Below are positions 46,086 through 57,410 of a stretch of 64,000 nt of DNA, in pieces. Under the pieces are notes generated by a model, which saw only the letters and a program-made list of their open reading frames with translations, was not told the origin of the DNA and searched no databases. This DNA comes from Epiperipatus broadwayi (lineage: Eukaryota > Onychophora > Udeonychophora > Euonychophora > Peripatidae), in NCBI GenBank assembly GCA_028023455.1, contig JAQFVV010000030.1:4358501-4422500 (forward strand), given 5' to 3'. The stretch's first letter is position 1; each line of letters begins with the position of its first letter. The position numbers and the translations under genes are program-made.

Positions 46086-48010
46086 ATATCTTAATAAAAC
46101 CAATAAATTAATTCAGGAAAGTGCTTATAATATTTGCTGGCCTTTTTTTTACTTTCAGTTAATCAAATTCTTTTGACATTCTTTTTATATTCATCAATAT
46201 TTTCTAGCATAAATTTAATTTGTACATTAATAAACAACCATGGAAAAGATAAACGTTTAATATTCTATTTATAAAAAATAAATAATTTACTTAAAGAAGC
46301 ATGAAGTGTTAATATATTGTTTAAATTGTTAAAGAAACACTGAACAAATTTAATTAACTTTTAAAATGTATTGTAATTTATTAGTGCAATTGAGACTTTA
46401 AACTTCTCAAAATAACTTTATATCCATGAAGATTTGAAAGGTTAATATCTTTAAATACTAATTTATTATATTTTATTTTAGTTTCCTCTACTAAATTCAA
46501 GATTCTGAAATGTATTTCGCAAAATAAATGAACTATATTAGCACAGTTTCAAGAATAAACCTACATTATCTTTAGAATTATTTTCAGTTCCTGCACCTGG
46601 ATTACATATATTTAACTTGTATTCATATTATATTGGAATAGAAATGATCATATATATAAATAAATAGATAGGCAGGCAGATGGAATAATGTTCTTTAAAG
46701 CAATGAGACGTCAATATCTAGGCAAGATCACTGAAAGGTTTGAAATGCAGTGTGTATATATTATACCTGATAAAAACAATGTTAATTCATAACTAAATTT
46801 AAAAATTAATATTAGACTATTTTTAGTAAGTTTTCTTTATTACAATATTTATAGAAACTTTTTTTCCATTGACAAACTGTTGCATGATTTCCTCTTTCTT
46901 TTTTTTTTTTTGAAATTAAAAAACACTCTTAATTATTTACATTTAAAACACTATACACGTATTTGTATCAATGAACTCCGCATTTTGAGACTGATTTTAT
47001 AATATAGTATAAAGATTTGGAGCATCGTTTATATTATAACTGCTGCTTTTAAAATGATATTAAAATAAATTATCAAAATAAATAATTTTATCAAATTAAA
47101 AATAAATAAATATGTAACTACTCTCATAGAATCTATGCAGATAAGTAGATAGATAGAGAGGCACCTCATTTACTGTAGATTATTGGCATATTTTTAATAA
47201 AAAAATTTAATTATTTCTACTAAATTAATTTATAAATTAAACATAAAAACATTATTATCCTTGAGAATATTTTAACATTGTCTATATTGATCATATTTTC
47301 TTTCGGAAAAAAAATGTATGCTGCTATTCAGAATAGAATACTAATCATTGTCACTAACAGCTTCTGACAAATAAATATGGTCATTCCATTTGAACAAAAA
47401 ATTATAGATGAGTTTTATATGTGAAACATAATTATGTCAATATATAGAGCTCGTTCTTTAATCTGTCATCTTATGACATAAACTTTTAACTTTTGCTATA
47501 AACTTTTATTTTTGACATCAGAAAATGCTTATCAAATAAATTTTCTTCTTAATGATAAAAATATATTGAAAAAGATTATTACTATCATAAAATTTATTCA
47601 AATAAACATATGCATGCGTTAACATACTTGTTGGTCTATCTGTATGTGTAAAGAGATGTGAGAATAACCGAAATAAAATAGATACTATACCTATTTTATT
47701 TTTCAATGTTTTTCACTTGATAATTAATATTTATAAAAAGAATAGTTTCAATTTAAAATGTTTATCAAAAGTGAGAAGCCCAAGAAATAAGATTTTTCTT
47801 TCATAATATAACATTTTGAATAATAAAATATTACTTTGGGTTTTGAATAAAAATGTATTCTTAAAAAATTAAATAAATTACATAATTTTTATATAAAGAA
47901 AATTAATTTTATTATTTGATAACGAAAATGCTATCAGAAAATAGTAAAATTTACTTCTTCTTTTTTTAATTACTTTGAACATAAATTAGTTAGAAGTTAA
48001 ATCATGATCA
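46086..48010. other. No feature recognised (1.9 kb)
   Basis: Very AT-rich; the 62-codon minus frame at 47518 is unremarkable. Confidence 0.55.
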
Positions 48011-48019
48011 AAAATCATT

Positions 48020-48115
48020 GTCAAGCGTTGGTGGCCTAATGGTTAGCATAGCTGCCTTTCAAACAGCTGGCCCGGGTTCGTTTCCCGGTCAACGCATTTG
48101 ACATATAGAAAAAAA
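48020..48115 (+). mobile_element. tRNA-derived SINE, family C subfamily C1, best copy
   Basis: TSD AAAATCATT at 48011-48019 and 48116-48124. The body folds almost as a full tRNA: acceptor GCGTTGG with TCAACGC, D-arm GGCCTAGTGGTTAGC, anticodon arm AGCTG/CAGCT, T-arm CCGGGTTCGTTTCCCGG. Then ATTTGACATATAG and an A-run. Confidence 0.93.
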
Positions 48116-48142
48116 AAAATCATTTATAATAAGAAAAAGTAA

Positions 48143-48887
48143 ATAAGCATTTATTTTTATATGACGCTATGCATACAATTGTATACATTCAAAGATCACC
48201 CTTTCAAGCTAATTGTGCATGCGTCTTCTGCGAGTGTTAAATAATAAATAAATACTTCACTCCACAATACAAGATATAGTATTTATACAGAAATAAAAGG
48301 AATCCTCTTATTCTCACAACTCAAATTCTTTTATATGAGCAAATCTGAAGCACTGTTGAGTAAAGCGTGAGAGTAGAATTCTCACTTAAATTACTATCTA
48401 CGATGTTGTAATGAATGGCGTCGGTGAAATTGTCTAGAATTTACTAGACGTCACTCTAAGTGAAACTTAATTATAAGTAAATAAGCATTTATTTTTATAT
48501 GACACTTGCAGAAGACACATGCACAATTAGCTTGAAAGGCTGATCTTTGAATGTATACAATTGTATGCATAGCTCATATAAAAATAAATGCTTATTTACT
48601 TATAATTAAGTTTCACTTAGAGTGACTTCTAGTAAATTCTAGACAATTTCACCTACGTCATTCATTACAACATCCTAGATAGTAATTTAAAGTGAGAATT
48701 CTACTCTCATGCTTTATTCAACAGTGCTTCAGATTTGCTCATATAAAAGAATTTGAGTTGTGGGAATAAGAGGATTCCTTTTATTCCTGTATAAATACTA
48801 TATCTTGTATTGTGGAGTGAAGTATTCATTTATTATTTAACACTCGCAGAAGATGCATGCACAATTAGCTTGAAAGGCTGATCTTTG
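48143..48887. mobile_element. Family G palindrome with 15-bp TSD
   Basis: TSD AATAAGAAAAAGTAA at 48128-48142 and 48888-48902. Two arms of about 350 bp mirror each other around 48.51 kb, including CAAGATATAGTATTTATAC, CTTTTATATGAGCAAATC and CTAGAATTTACTAGACG blocks. No ORF. A lone arm is at 28.1 kb. Confidence 0.9.
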
Positions 48888-49096
48888 AATAAGAAAAAGT
48901 AATAACTATAATACAGGTTCACGCACATAAAATTCTTCACATAAATTGTTTTAAGTTTTATTTATGACGGCCTTTTGCACAGGTTGTTTTTAAAGCAATT
49001 GGTTAAAATATCATCATGTTTTCCTTTATAGCTAGATAAGAATATAAAGGCAGTAATTCGCCCACATTACTTTCTGACTTTCAGTTGTGTTGATTT

Positions 49097-49211
49097 ATTT
49101 TTTTTTCATATATCATAGCATCTGCCAGGAGGCGAACCCGCAACAACCGTCTACAACCAACTGCTTGCTTGCAATGCCACTGTGCTGACCTCTCGGCTAA
49201 CAACGCTTTAC
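49097..49211 (-). mobile_element. tRNA-derived SINE, family C subfamily C2b, with TSD
   Basis: TSD TTGTGTTGATTT at 49085-49096 and 49212-49223. Full-length minus-strand copy. Confidence 0.9.
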
Positions 49212-49223
49212 TTGTGTTGATTT

Positions 49224-49774
49224 CAAGAAAAAGATGACATTCATTTATTACTAATTGGATATGAATTTTTTGCATCTATTTAGTGGTAGAGAATATATGG
49301 AGAAGGAGGGGAAATCATGTGAAAAACTTAAAAGATTCATCGCTTCTACTCAATATAAATATGTTCATATATTTGAAATCCTGTGCAGCTGAGTTCAATG
49401 GTAGATTAGCGAATTCAAAATTTAAAGAATTCTGAACAAATTCTAAACTGATTGATGTAAAAAGCAATGAAACTGTTGTGTTCATAAGCCACTTAAATAC
49501 TTTAAAATGCTCTAATCTCCTAAGCAACTAATCATAGAATTATTTAATACTTTTGAATAAGATTTTCATAATTGAATAGTTATAAAATTAATTTCAATAA
49601 AAACAATGAATAAGTTTGAATATAACAAAAAAGCTTTTATCTGAATAAAACTAAAATAATATTTAACATAAGTGTTTTGATTCAAAACACTGCAATTAAT
49701 TAAAACTAAAAACGAAAATACTAACTTAATTTAGGTCGTAATTGAAAATAAAAAGATAATTAATATATATATAT
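49224..49774. other. No feature recognised
   Basis: AT-rich; short frames only. Confidence 0.5.
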
Positions 49775-49784
49775 ATAAACAGAA

Positions 49785-50107
49785 GAACTGATAAAATGCA
49801 ATATATGGGTAAGAGAACAAACAGGTGTTACTGACTTTAATGAAAAAATTAAAAGACTGAAGTGGAGTTGAGCTGGACATATTGTTGAAGAGATGATAAT
49901 AGATGGACAATTGAAATCTTAAACTGGATATCCAAGAGATTGTAAAAGACCCAGAAAGAGACTACTTATGAGATGGATGGATGAAATAAGAAAGTGTGCA
50001 GGGGTGATGTGGAGAAGAGAAACTAAAGATCAGAGATGGATTGAACTTGGAGAGACCTTCATACTGCAATGTATTGATAATGTTTGATGATGATGATGAT
50101 GATGATG
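49785..50107 (+). pseudogene. 5'-truncated RTE-like LINE with TSD
   Basis: TSD ATAAACAGAA at 49775-49784 and 50108-50117. Encodes CNIWVREQTGVTDFNEKIKR and the same C-terminus as the other copies (with a few stops and shifts), ending in seven GAT units. Confidence 0.85.
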
Positions 50108-50221
50108 ATAAACAGAATAAAAAACTAATAATTTAGAGTATATATATCTGATAAGATTAGTATTGAATTTTAAAAAAATTGTAAAATGTCAAATATACAG
50201 AATAATAATACAACATGTTCT

Positions 50222-50628
50222 ATCATCATCATCATCAACCATTATCAATCTACTGCAGGATGAAGGTCTCTCCAAGTTCAATCCATCTTTTCCTATCTTT
50301 AGCTTCTCTTCTCCACATCACCTCTGCACACTTTCTTATTCCATCCATCCATCTCACATATGGTCTCTTTCTGGGTCTTTTACAATCTCTTGGAATCCAG
50401 TTTAAGATTTCAGTTGTTCATCTATTATCATCTCTTCTAGCAATATGTCCAACCCAACTCCATTTCAGACTTTTAATTTTTTCAATGAGGTCAGTAACAC
50501 CTGTTTGTTTTCTTACCCATACATTGTGTTTTCGATCTCTTCTTGTTAGTCCCAACATGCATCTCTCCATACTTCTTTGAGTGGTCTGAAGTCTCTGCAT
50601 TGCTCTTCTATTAAGTGCCCAAGTCTAT
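50222..50628 (-). pseudogene. 5'-truncated RTE-like LINE 3' end
   Basis: Minus strand: LNRRAMQRLQTTQRSMERCM, LGLTRRDRKHNVWVREQTG, LKWSWVGHIARRDDNR, RWMDGIRKCAEVMWRREAKD, WIDNG and a (ATG)n tail at the left. Well preserved. Confidence 0.85.
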
Positions 50629-50897
50629 ATGTAGATATATTTGTGATTTTTGAATTGGTTTGTATAGTCACCATAAAATTCATCTACAGTTTTGTTTTTT
50701 GGAGTTGGAAAAGCCATACTCATTTATGAATGTCTAACAATGATGGTGATGATATTTTTAATTAAATAATTCAGTAAATAAATATCTTTTTTTAAAAAAA
50801 TTTAGACTATTAATTCCAATATAAATTATTTTCCTCATACTTGTTTTTTTATAAATGTTGTTTTAATATTTAATTTTTGCAATAAAACAAGATTTAT

Positions 50898-50994
50898 GTC
50901 GAGCATTTGTGGCCTAGTGGTTAACATAGCTGTCTTCGAAGCAGCTGGCCTGGGGTTCGCTTCCTAGTCAATGCATTTGACATAAAAAAAAAAA
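50898..50994 (+). mobile_element. tRNA-derived SINE, family C subfamily C1, with TSD
   Basis: TSD AAGATTTAT at 50889-50897 and 50995-51003. GTGGCCTAGTGGTTAACATA, GGGGTTCGCTTCCTAGTC, ATTTGACAT, A-run. Confidence 0.9.
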
Positions 50995-51003
50995 AAGATT
51001 TAT

Positions 51004-52751
51004 AAAATAAAATAATTAAATGGAAGATAATTTACATATTAAAATACATTTTCTATTTTAAAGGTAAAGTTTCGGTTTATTAATAAAATTAAATGCTTTT
51101 AATATGGATAAGGTTATAATATAAAAAAGTAAGACCTAAATATAGACAGCAACCATTGATTGGTGCTTGTAACTAAATAACATTATCAGCAAGAATCCTA
51201 ATACTTGAATCAAACATTTAGGAAAAGCATTTGACACATTTAAGTGGATTAGATTAGTGTTTAAGATAAAATAAAATAAGAAAGACAAAAAGAATAGTGA
51301 CTGAACTTAAAATAAATTAAAGGAGATTCAATTGGGTATAAGGAAACAAGTTGTTTGCATGATAATAAGTACCGTATCATACCAATCATAGATTTCTTAA
51401 ACACTTTATCAATACTATTTATTTATATCAAAACTAACAGTTTCGACTGTCCTGCAGTCATCATCAGAGCTACAATATTCAAATATATAATTATATAATC
51501 AATACATAATTATATAATTAATACACTTATACACATAGAAATATTAGAGTAATGATTGATGAAATGTATCACCTGCTTATTATTTTAAAACAAATTCTTA
51601 ATTTCTCATAAGTATTTAAATATGTAGATACAATCATGAAAGCTGCAAATATACACATACATTTTATAGTTCAGTTTCTACCACACTTATTTAAGCATTA
51701 TCCTATAAATGCTCACATCAGACACATTAAACTACATAGTGAGAATATTCAAAATGCTTAATTATAGCATCTAACACCACATCCAATATGATACTGAGAT
51801 TCTTTTTTTTGTACAGAATTTCAAAACGTTCACTTAGAATACCTTTCATAAAATTATGCACAAATGCAAAATCATTTAAATATATTAGAGTAACTCTACA
51901 CTCCAGAGGAAATAATGTACTGACAGTGAAAGTGCATTAGTTTTGACAATGTTTATTGCTACTGTGCATATACAACAGGTTGAATAAAACAGTATTAAAT
52001 AAATCAAAAGATTTTCCATCTCGCAAATTTCCTGTTTTCATTTGATAATTGTTATTATATCTATTTGAAATAAAATTTAAAACAAATTTTTACAATTTAG
52101 AATTTATTAAAATGATTTTACTTCTGATATGCATTTATTTCTGTTTTCTTGGATTTATGTCTAGCAAAGTTAAAAAAAAAAGTTCTTGGCATTAAATGTA
52201 AAACATCTTGAACAAGCACAGTATCTTTTCACAAGCCATGGCAGAGTAAAAAGTTTATGTTAGTAATGTTGTCAAAATATTTCAATTGGCTATTTAAAAA
52301 GACATACCCCTATTAAATATTAGTATTTAAAAATGTATGACTAATATAATATTTATACTTATAAAATATTGAAGAAAAAAAAAGAAATTTATGGTATGAA
52401 GTTGATGCCTTAATTTTTGGTGCTTCTTATGTAAAACTGCATTTTTAAATTAATGAAAAGCTGTTTTTGTATTTAGAGAATTCTGTTAATTTAAGCTATC
52501 ATAGAAAAGCTCACTAATACCATATATCAAGAGCAATTAGTAAAAAACAAGTGAGCAAACCCATGAAAATAATACAACACCAATATTTTTGAAATATATT
52601 GAATTTGGGGTTGTTTCTATTATGAATAGGTAAGTGAATAATGTAGCGACTTTCAGAAATTTTATGTGCACCAAAAACATTGAAGTTGCCCTTAAAATCA
52701 TGTGAACAATTTTCTAAGCAATTTTAAAATCAACTTTTATTGATTGATGAT
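51004..52751. other. No gene; LINE relic hint and a tail-like motif
   Basis: Near 51.22 kb TFRKSI/KAFDTFKWIRLVFK resembles RT block A. Near 51.43-51.47 kb CAGTTTCGACTGTCCTGC, then AGTCATCATCAGAGC, is the reverse of a CTGATGATG...CGAAAC retroelement tail. The rest is featureless. Confidence 0.35.
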
Positions 52752-52895
52752 GTAAATATTTGAAATACATGCACTCTTCACATACCTGGAGCCTAATTGT
52801 AAATATAGGGATTTGAACTCAGACTTTCAAGCACCCTTCAACTATCCATACTATCTCATACCACTGAAACACATGATCACATACCCATATATTGA
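52752..52895 (-). mobile_element. Family A, 3' fragment
   Basis: TTTGAAATACATGCACTC, then GGGATTTGAACTCAGAC, then CATACTATCTCATACCACTG. It stops before the ribozyme. Confidence 0.75.
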
Positions 52896-53057
52896 CTGAT
52901 GATGCTAAAATTTAGCCTGTTGTGCACCCTCACATTTATTACAGGAAGATCTTGCAAACAACTGCTCATTTTTGTTTAAATGTTTAACCAGGAACATCTT
53001 AACTGCCATATTTGGGCTATAAAAAATGTTTCCATTTCTTAATAAAAAAAAAAAAAA

Positions 53058-53163
53058 GGCACGCTTGGGAGTTCATAAGTAGTTCAAGTACCAGAATGGA
53101 TCATGAGACCCCCCAATTTTAAGTCAGATGCCCTACCTACTGCACAAACCACACTGGGCACTT
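53058..53163 (-). mobile_element. tRNA-derived SINE of a different family
   Basis: Minus strand: GCCCAGTGTGGTTTGTGCAG, TAGGTAGGGCATCTGACTTA, then GGGGGGTCTCATGATCC and a T-run at the left (poly(A) side). A TAA anticodon loop (ACTTAAAA) suggests a Leu-like ancestor. Single copy here. Confidence 0.5.
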
Positions 53164-53417
53164 GCTTGACTAATATGTGGCATATAATGAATATTCTTCC
53201 TTCACAAAACATTCTGTCAAACACAAATACATCAATATTATAACATGCTGACCAATTTTTTGGTTTCTTTTGTAATATTGCCTTTTAACTTGTTCTTCAA
53301 AAAAATTTTGAAATATTTTAACACCATATCTAATTAGAGCTCTCCAACATATTCTATTCTTTAGCATATCTTCTCAATGGAAGCAAACAATATCACACTT
53401 TTTTAGTATGTCTTTGA

Positions 53418-53862
53418 AATCATCATCATCATCATCGACCATTATCAATCCACTGCAGGATGAAGGTCTCTCCAACTTCAATCCATCTTTTCTATCTTTA
53501 GCTTCTCTTCTCCACATCACCCCTGCACACTTTCTTATTTCATCCATCCATCTCATATGTGTCTCATATGTGGTTTCTTTCTGGGTCTTTTACAATCTCT
53601 TGGAATCCAGTTTAAAATTTCAATTGTCCATCTATTATCATCTCTTTTAACAATATCTCCACCCAACTCCACTTCAGTCTTTTAATTTTTTCAATGAGGT
53701 CAGTATCATCTGTTCTCTTACCCATATATTGCGTTTTCGATCTCTTCTTGTTACTCCCAACATGCATCTCTCCATACTTCTTTGAATGGTCTGAAGTCTC
53801 TGTATTGCTCTTCTATTAAGTGTCCAAGTCTCAGATCCATAAGTAAGAACTGGCAAAACACA
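53418..53862 (-). pseudogene. 5'-truncated RTE-like LINE 3' end
   Basis: Minus strand: PVLTYGSETWTLNRRAIQRL, MLGVTRRDRKRNIWVREQM, RWMDEIRKCAGVMWRREAKD and a (GAT)n tail at the left. Several indels. Confidence 0.85.
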
Positions 53863-54374
53863 TCATCATACTTTTATATAAACAGGATATTTCTTCCCCA
53901 TGAAAATCATACTCAACCCCAACTTTAAACACCCTTTTAGTAAGTCACATGTCTACTCAAACAAAGATTTGATTTCACAATAGTAGCCTCTACAATATCA
54001 CATCTAGCAATTTAAAGATCATATTGAATGATTTTATATAAATGTCTTGGTATTATCCTGAATCTCTAAGTACAGTCCGTAATAAATGAATAGTTAAAGC
54101 AAGATGGACTGTCATAGAGATACAAAAGATCAACGTAATTGTTTATGAGTTACTCTAAAAGATTTAAAAATACAATAATAAAGGCACAACCCAAAAATAT
54201 GTTTAAAAAATCAACAATAACATTACAAAAAGTATATTCAGAATACTTGGTTTAATTCGCACTTTATTCATAAATATTTTAATTCCGTGGAGTTACAATA
54301 AATTAGTTAATACATTATAAGTTATCGAGAATTTTTAGTCGATGGTGAAAAATTAATCATTATTATTTAATATC
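53863..54374. other. No feature recognised
   Basis: AT-rich. Confidence 0.5.
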
Positions 54375-54795
54375 CAAAATATAGGTTATATATATACCTG
54401 TACAATTAATGTAATATATAGGGTTCTTTGAGCTCAAACTTTCACATGACCCTCAACTCTCCACACTATCTCATACTACTGATACACTTAACCACATATA
54501 TGTCTAAAAGATAAATAATCATCAATATGTATTTCATGCTAAACCTAGCACTCGTCAGTTAGTCCAGATTATCATCTCTACATACATATATATATACACT
54601 AAGTGTTCAGATTTATATTGATAGCCAATCTTCATACTTTAATGACAAGCTTCAATCCACTCCATCCTCCAATTCTTCAGCCGTCCATCCTACTGAAAAT
54701 CTGATGATGGAACGCTCAAAGTCCACACTGATGCCGACATTCTCGTCACACCCAGGTTGACCATAAGTCACTCTGACCCCTCATGTACAGGACAT
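54375..54795 (-). mobile_element. Family A retroposon, near full length
   Basis: From ATACCTGTACAATTAATG (3' side) through the ribozyme to TCACTCTGACCCCTCATG at the 5' side. Ribozyme core intact. Confidence 0.85.
54508..54577 (-). ncRNA. Hammerhead ribozyme (type I) motif, Family A
   Basis: On the minus strand CTGACGA is 54558-54552 and GAAA is 54535-54532. Stem II TGCT/AGCA has a six-base loop. Stem III is 2 bp. Stem I GGACTAA faces TTGATG, weakened by two changes relative to other copies. Confidence 0.6.
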
Positions 54796-55651
54796 AATTG
54801 TAATAGTCCTGTTTTTTAGAAATTAAGCTGAATAAATATTTTTTGTATTTTTATATATAATGAAATATTTATATTTTTCATTACAGTGTATATTTATGTC
54901 ATTTTCCTATTATAACTTTTTTTTTGTTTCTGGATTAACTTCAAAAAAAAAAAAAAAGAGTCTATAGATTACTTCTAATGAAAGGTATTGTCACCTAGAA
55001 AAAACTTGTTTTGATATCATCTTCCCTTCCCCGGTGAGAAATGGAAAAAATATTACTGCGTAATTTTGTTTCTTTAGTAAGTAAACTTATTTCCCCAATA
55101 CCTGGATAAACGACGCATTCCCCTCCCCCAAATCTCTTTTGTTGTTAATATTCACAATATAGTATTTTCTCAAAATAAATTTAGCTCAATTCCGAGAGAA
55201 AGATAGGGAGAGTGTTGTTTTAAATGAGATTTGTTTGATAATCACTATACTTTAATTCGTATGAGTATCAAATTGTGCATTACGAGCATTGCTTCGATAA
55301 GACAATGGGGTTGTTCGGTTATTCCTAATATTGCCATTAGTTTGCGACCCAGGTTAGATGATAGCGACTTATTTTTTAAAAAATATGTCAAATTTATTGT
55401 GCATCAAATAGATGAAATCCTATTAAATTGCAAATGTCACAATGATCAATAAAGAGCAGACATACGTCTTAATTAGAGAATAAATTGTGTGAAAATGTGT
55501 TTTTCATGGCATGGACATAACTATCAAAATTTAGCACTGTAATATAAGATTTATTGGCCAGCTTAGATAATGTTCACCTATCTTAAAGTCAACCATTTGT
55601 TCTTAATACATAATCATTACGATAGCTCTTTTTTTACTTTCTTATTTTGCT
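54796..55651. other. No recognised gene; one unassigned small ORF
   Basis: 55231-55452 (+) is a 73-codon frame ending beside an AATAAA hexamer. No motif recognised and no start context that argues for translation. Confidence 0.3.
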
Positions 55652-55660
55652 GATTTTTTT

Positions 55661-55754
55661 TTTCTCATGTGTCGTAGCATCGGTCGGGAAGCGAACCCCC
55701 GGGACAACTGCTTGTAAAGCAGCTGTGCCGACCACTCGGCCACCAACGCTTGAC
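55661..55754 (-). mobile_element. tRNA-derived SINE, family C subfamily C2a, with TSD
   Basis: Likely TSD GATTTTTTT at 55652-55660 and 55755-55763. Minus strand GTCAAGCGTTGGTGGCCGAG to GCTACGACACATGAG. Confidence 0.85.
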
Positions 55755-56049
55755 GATTTTTTTGTTTTCTATTAAGATTCTTTAACAATTCAACAAGAAC
55801 TATGATTATTTAAATAATATTCTTCAATTTTTATTTAGTTAGTTTATTTTATTTACAGATTAATATTCGTAAAAAAGTAAATATTTAACATTTTATTAAA
55901 AAAGTATTTACAATGTGTAAACTGAAAATTTTAAAATAGGTCACAATTTATTAAAAGAATAAATAAAGTAGTGATTTATATGTCAAAAGAACCGGTGAAA
56001 ATGGAAAATTGAGTTAATATTCATTATTTAAAGACATGTTTAGTTAAGT

Positions 56050-56400
56050 ACGTATATGCAATATATAGGGTATATGAGCACAGACTTTCGCACGACCCCC
56101 CACTCTCCACTCTATCTCATAGTACTGATGCACTTGAACACATATATGTCGGAAAGATAAATAATCACCAATATTCGTATTTCATGCTAAACCAGCAATC
56201 ATCAGTTGGTCCAGATTGCTGGTTTAGCATGAAATACGTTTATTGGTGATTATTTATGTTTTCGACATACATATGTTCAAGTGAATCATCCGCGTTATGA
56301 GATAGAGTGGAGAGTGGTGGGTCATGTGAAAGTCTGTGCTCATATACCCTATATATTACATATATAAACACAGGTATAAAATAAGCTTGTGCGTTTCAGT
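56050..56400. mobile_element. Family A inverted dimer
   Basis: The left arm (minus) starts TATATAGGGTATATGAGC. The arms meet at GGTCCAG|ATTGCTGG (about 56.21 kb). The right arm (plus) ends GTGCTCATATACCC, followed by a terminal hairpin (ACAGG facing CTTGT). It connects head-to-tail through a linker to the next unit. Confidence 0.88.
56155..56216 (-). ncRNA. Hammerhead ribozyme (type I) motif, Family A
   Basis: On the minus strand CTGATGA is 56205-56199 and GAAA is 56183-56180. Stem II TGCT/AGCA with GGTTT loop. Stem III AU/AU with a four-base loop. Stem I GACCAA facing TTGGTG. Confidence 0.65.
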
Positions 56401-56890
56401 TATTACATAGTAGAGATGTCTGCCCATCCCTTGTTTGTGTATTAAATGGATTATGTCCTGTACATGAGGGGTCAGATTGATCTTAGGTCAACATGGGTGT
56501 GACAAGAATCTCAGCCTTAGGGTGGCCTTTGAGCATTCCATCACCAGATTTTTAATTGGATGGATGGTTGAAGAGTTGGAGTGTGGAGTAGATTGAAGCC
56601 TGTCCATTAAAGTATGGGGATTGGCTATCTTAATATATATATATATGAGCACTTATAACATATATGTGTAGAGATGATAATCTGGACCAACTGATGATTG
56701 CTGGTTTAGCATGAAATACGGATATTGGTGATTATTTATCTTTTCAACATATATGTGTTCAAGTGTATCAGTAATATGAGATACAGTGGTGAGTGGTGGG
56801 TCGTGCGAAAGTCTGTGCTCATATACTCTATATTTACATATATTGATACAGGTATATAATAAGCCTGTATTTCAGTTATTAAGTATATAT
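56401..56890 (+). mobile_element. Family A retroposon, full unit joined head-to-tail to the previous copy
   Basis: The linker (CTGCCCATCCCTTG) leads into GTCCTGTACATGAGGGG (5' block), the TGGAGTGTGGAGTAGATTG body, an intact ribozyme, the box-B-like end and a 3' hairpin (ACAGG...CCTGT near 56860-56874). GAAA boxes of the two units are 482 bp apart, giving the unit length. Confidence 0.88.
56675..56738 (+). ncRNA. Hammerhead ribozyme (type I) motif, best copy
   Basis: CTGATGA at 56691-56697; stem II TGCT (56699-56702) with AGCA (56708-56711) around GGTTT; GAAA at 56713-56716; stem III AU/AU with loop ACGG. Cleavage is predicted between A56724 and T56725. Stem I pairs ACCAA (56686-56690) with TTGGT (56725-56729), and ATAATC (56677-56682) with GATTAT (56730-56735), across a three-base bulge. 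All invariant core bases are present. The closing 10.1/11.1 pair is T/T here but G/C in the family ancestor. Confidence 0.7.
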
Positions 56891-57056
56891 ACTATAGATG
56901 AGATTTGCCTTGTATGAGTTAGAGCTGTAATAAAGTTGTAGACCCTAAATGGAGGTCCTTGTGGCACATCTCTATCACTTCTGAAGATTGAACTTCTTAT
57001 GAACTCCTGAACAATAAATAAACTATTCAATCATTTTTTTTTAGTTTGGAGTTTTT

Positions 57057-57148
57057 TTCATATGTCATAGCATCTGCAGGAATGCGAACCCGCAACAACC
57101 ATCTGGCAACCAACTGCTTGCTTGCAAGGCAGCTGCGCTGACCTCTCA
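57057..57148 (-). mobile_element. tRNA-derived SINE, family C subfamily C2b, 5'-truncated
   Basis: TSD GGAGTTTTT at 57048-57056 and 57149-57157. It lacks the GTCAAGCGTTG start, as expected for incomplete reverse transcription. Confidence 0.85.
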
Positions 57149-57344
57149 GGAGTTTTTATTTTATTTTAGGCACTTAAATCTTTTTTTAATGAAATAATGC
57201 GTGGAAGCAGTAGGTATTTATATATATGTTTTTATTTAAAATTTACACTGTTGCTTTTATATAAAATAGTTTACAAATATTAGTAAGTACATAAAGTTAC
57301 TACATAAATACTCTTCATGAAATAAAGATATATATATATGTGAG

Positions 57345-57410
57345 AGATGATGGCCTGGCCAAATGATGAGTGCTGGTTCAGCACGAAATGCATATTGGGG
57401 GTTATTTGTC
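57345..57410 (+). mobile_element. Family A, ribozyme-region fragment
   Basis: GATGAGTGCTGGTTCAGCAC, then GAAATGCATATTGGGGG. The core cytosine of CTGATGA is mutated (AATGATGA) and the flanking body is missing. Confidence 0.65.

Noticed and set aside
50163-50580. Plus-strand frames of 80 and 121 codons beginning in a TCATCATCA run
   Set aside because: Antisense of RTE 3' ends. The same shadow appears at 28.5, 37.5, 53.4 and 63.4 kb.
51425-51475. CTGATGA, stem, CGAAAC on the minus strand with a possible stem III
   Set aside because: Stem III can be drawn but stem I does not pair. Treated as a retroelement tail remnant.
55231-55452. 73-codon frame beside an AATAAA hexamer
   Set aside because: No homology or motif recognised and no splice or start support; could be chance in this composition.
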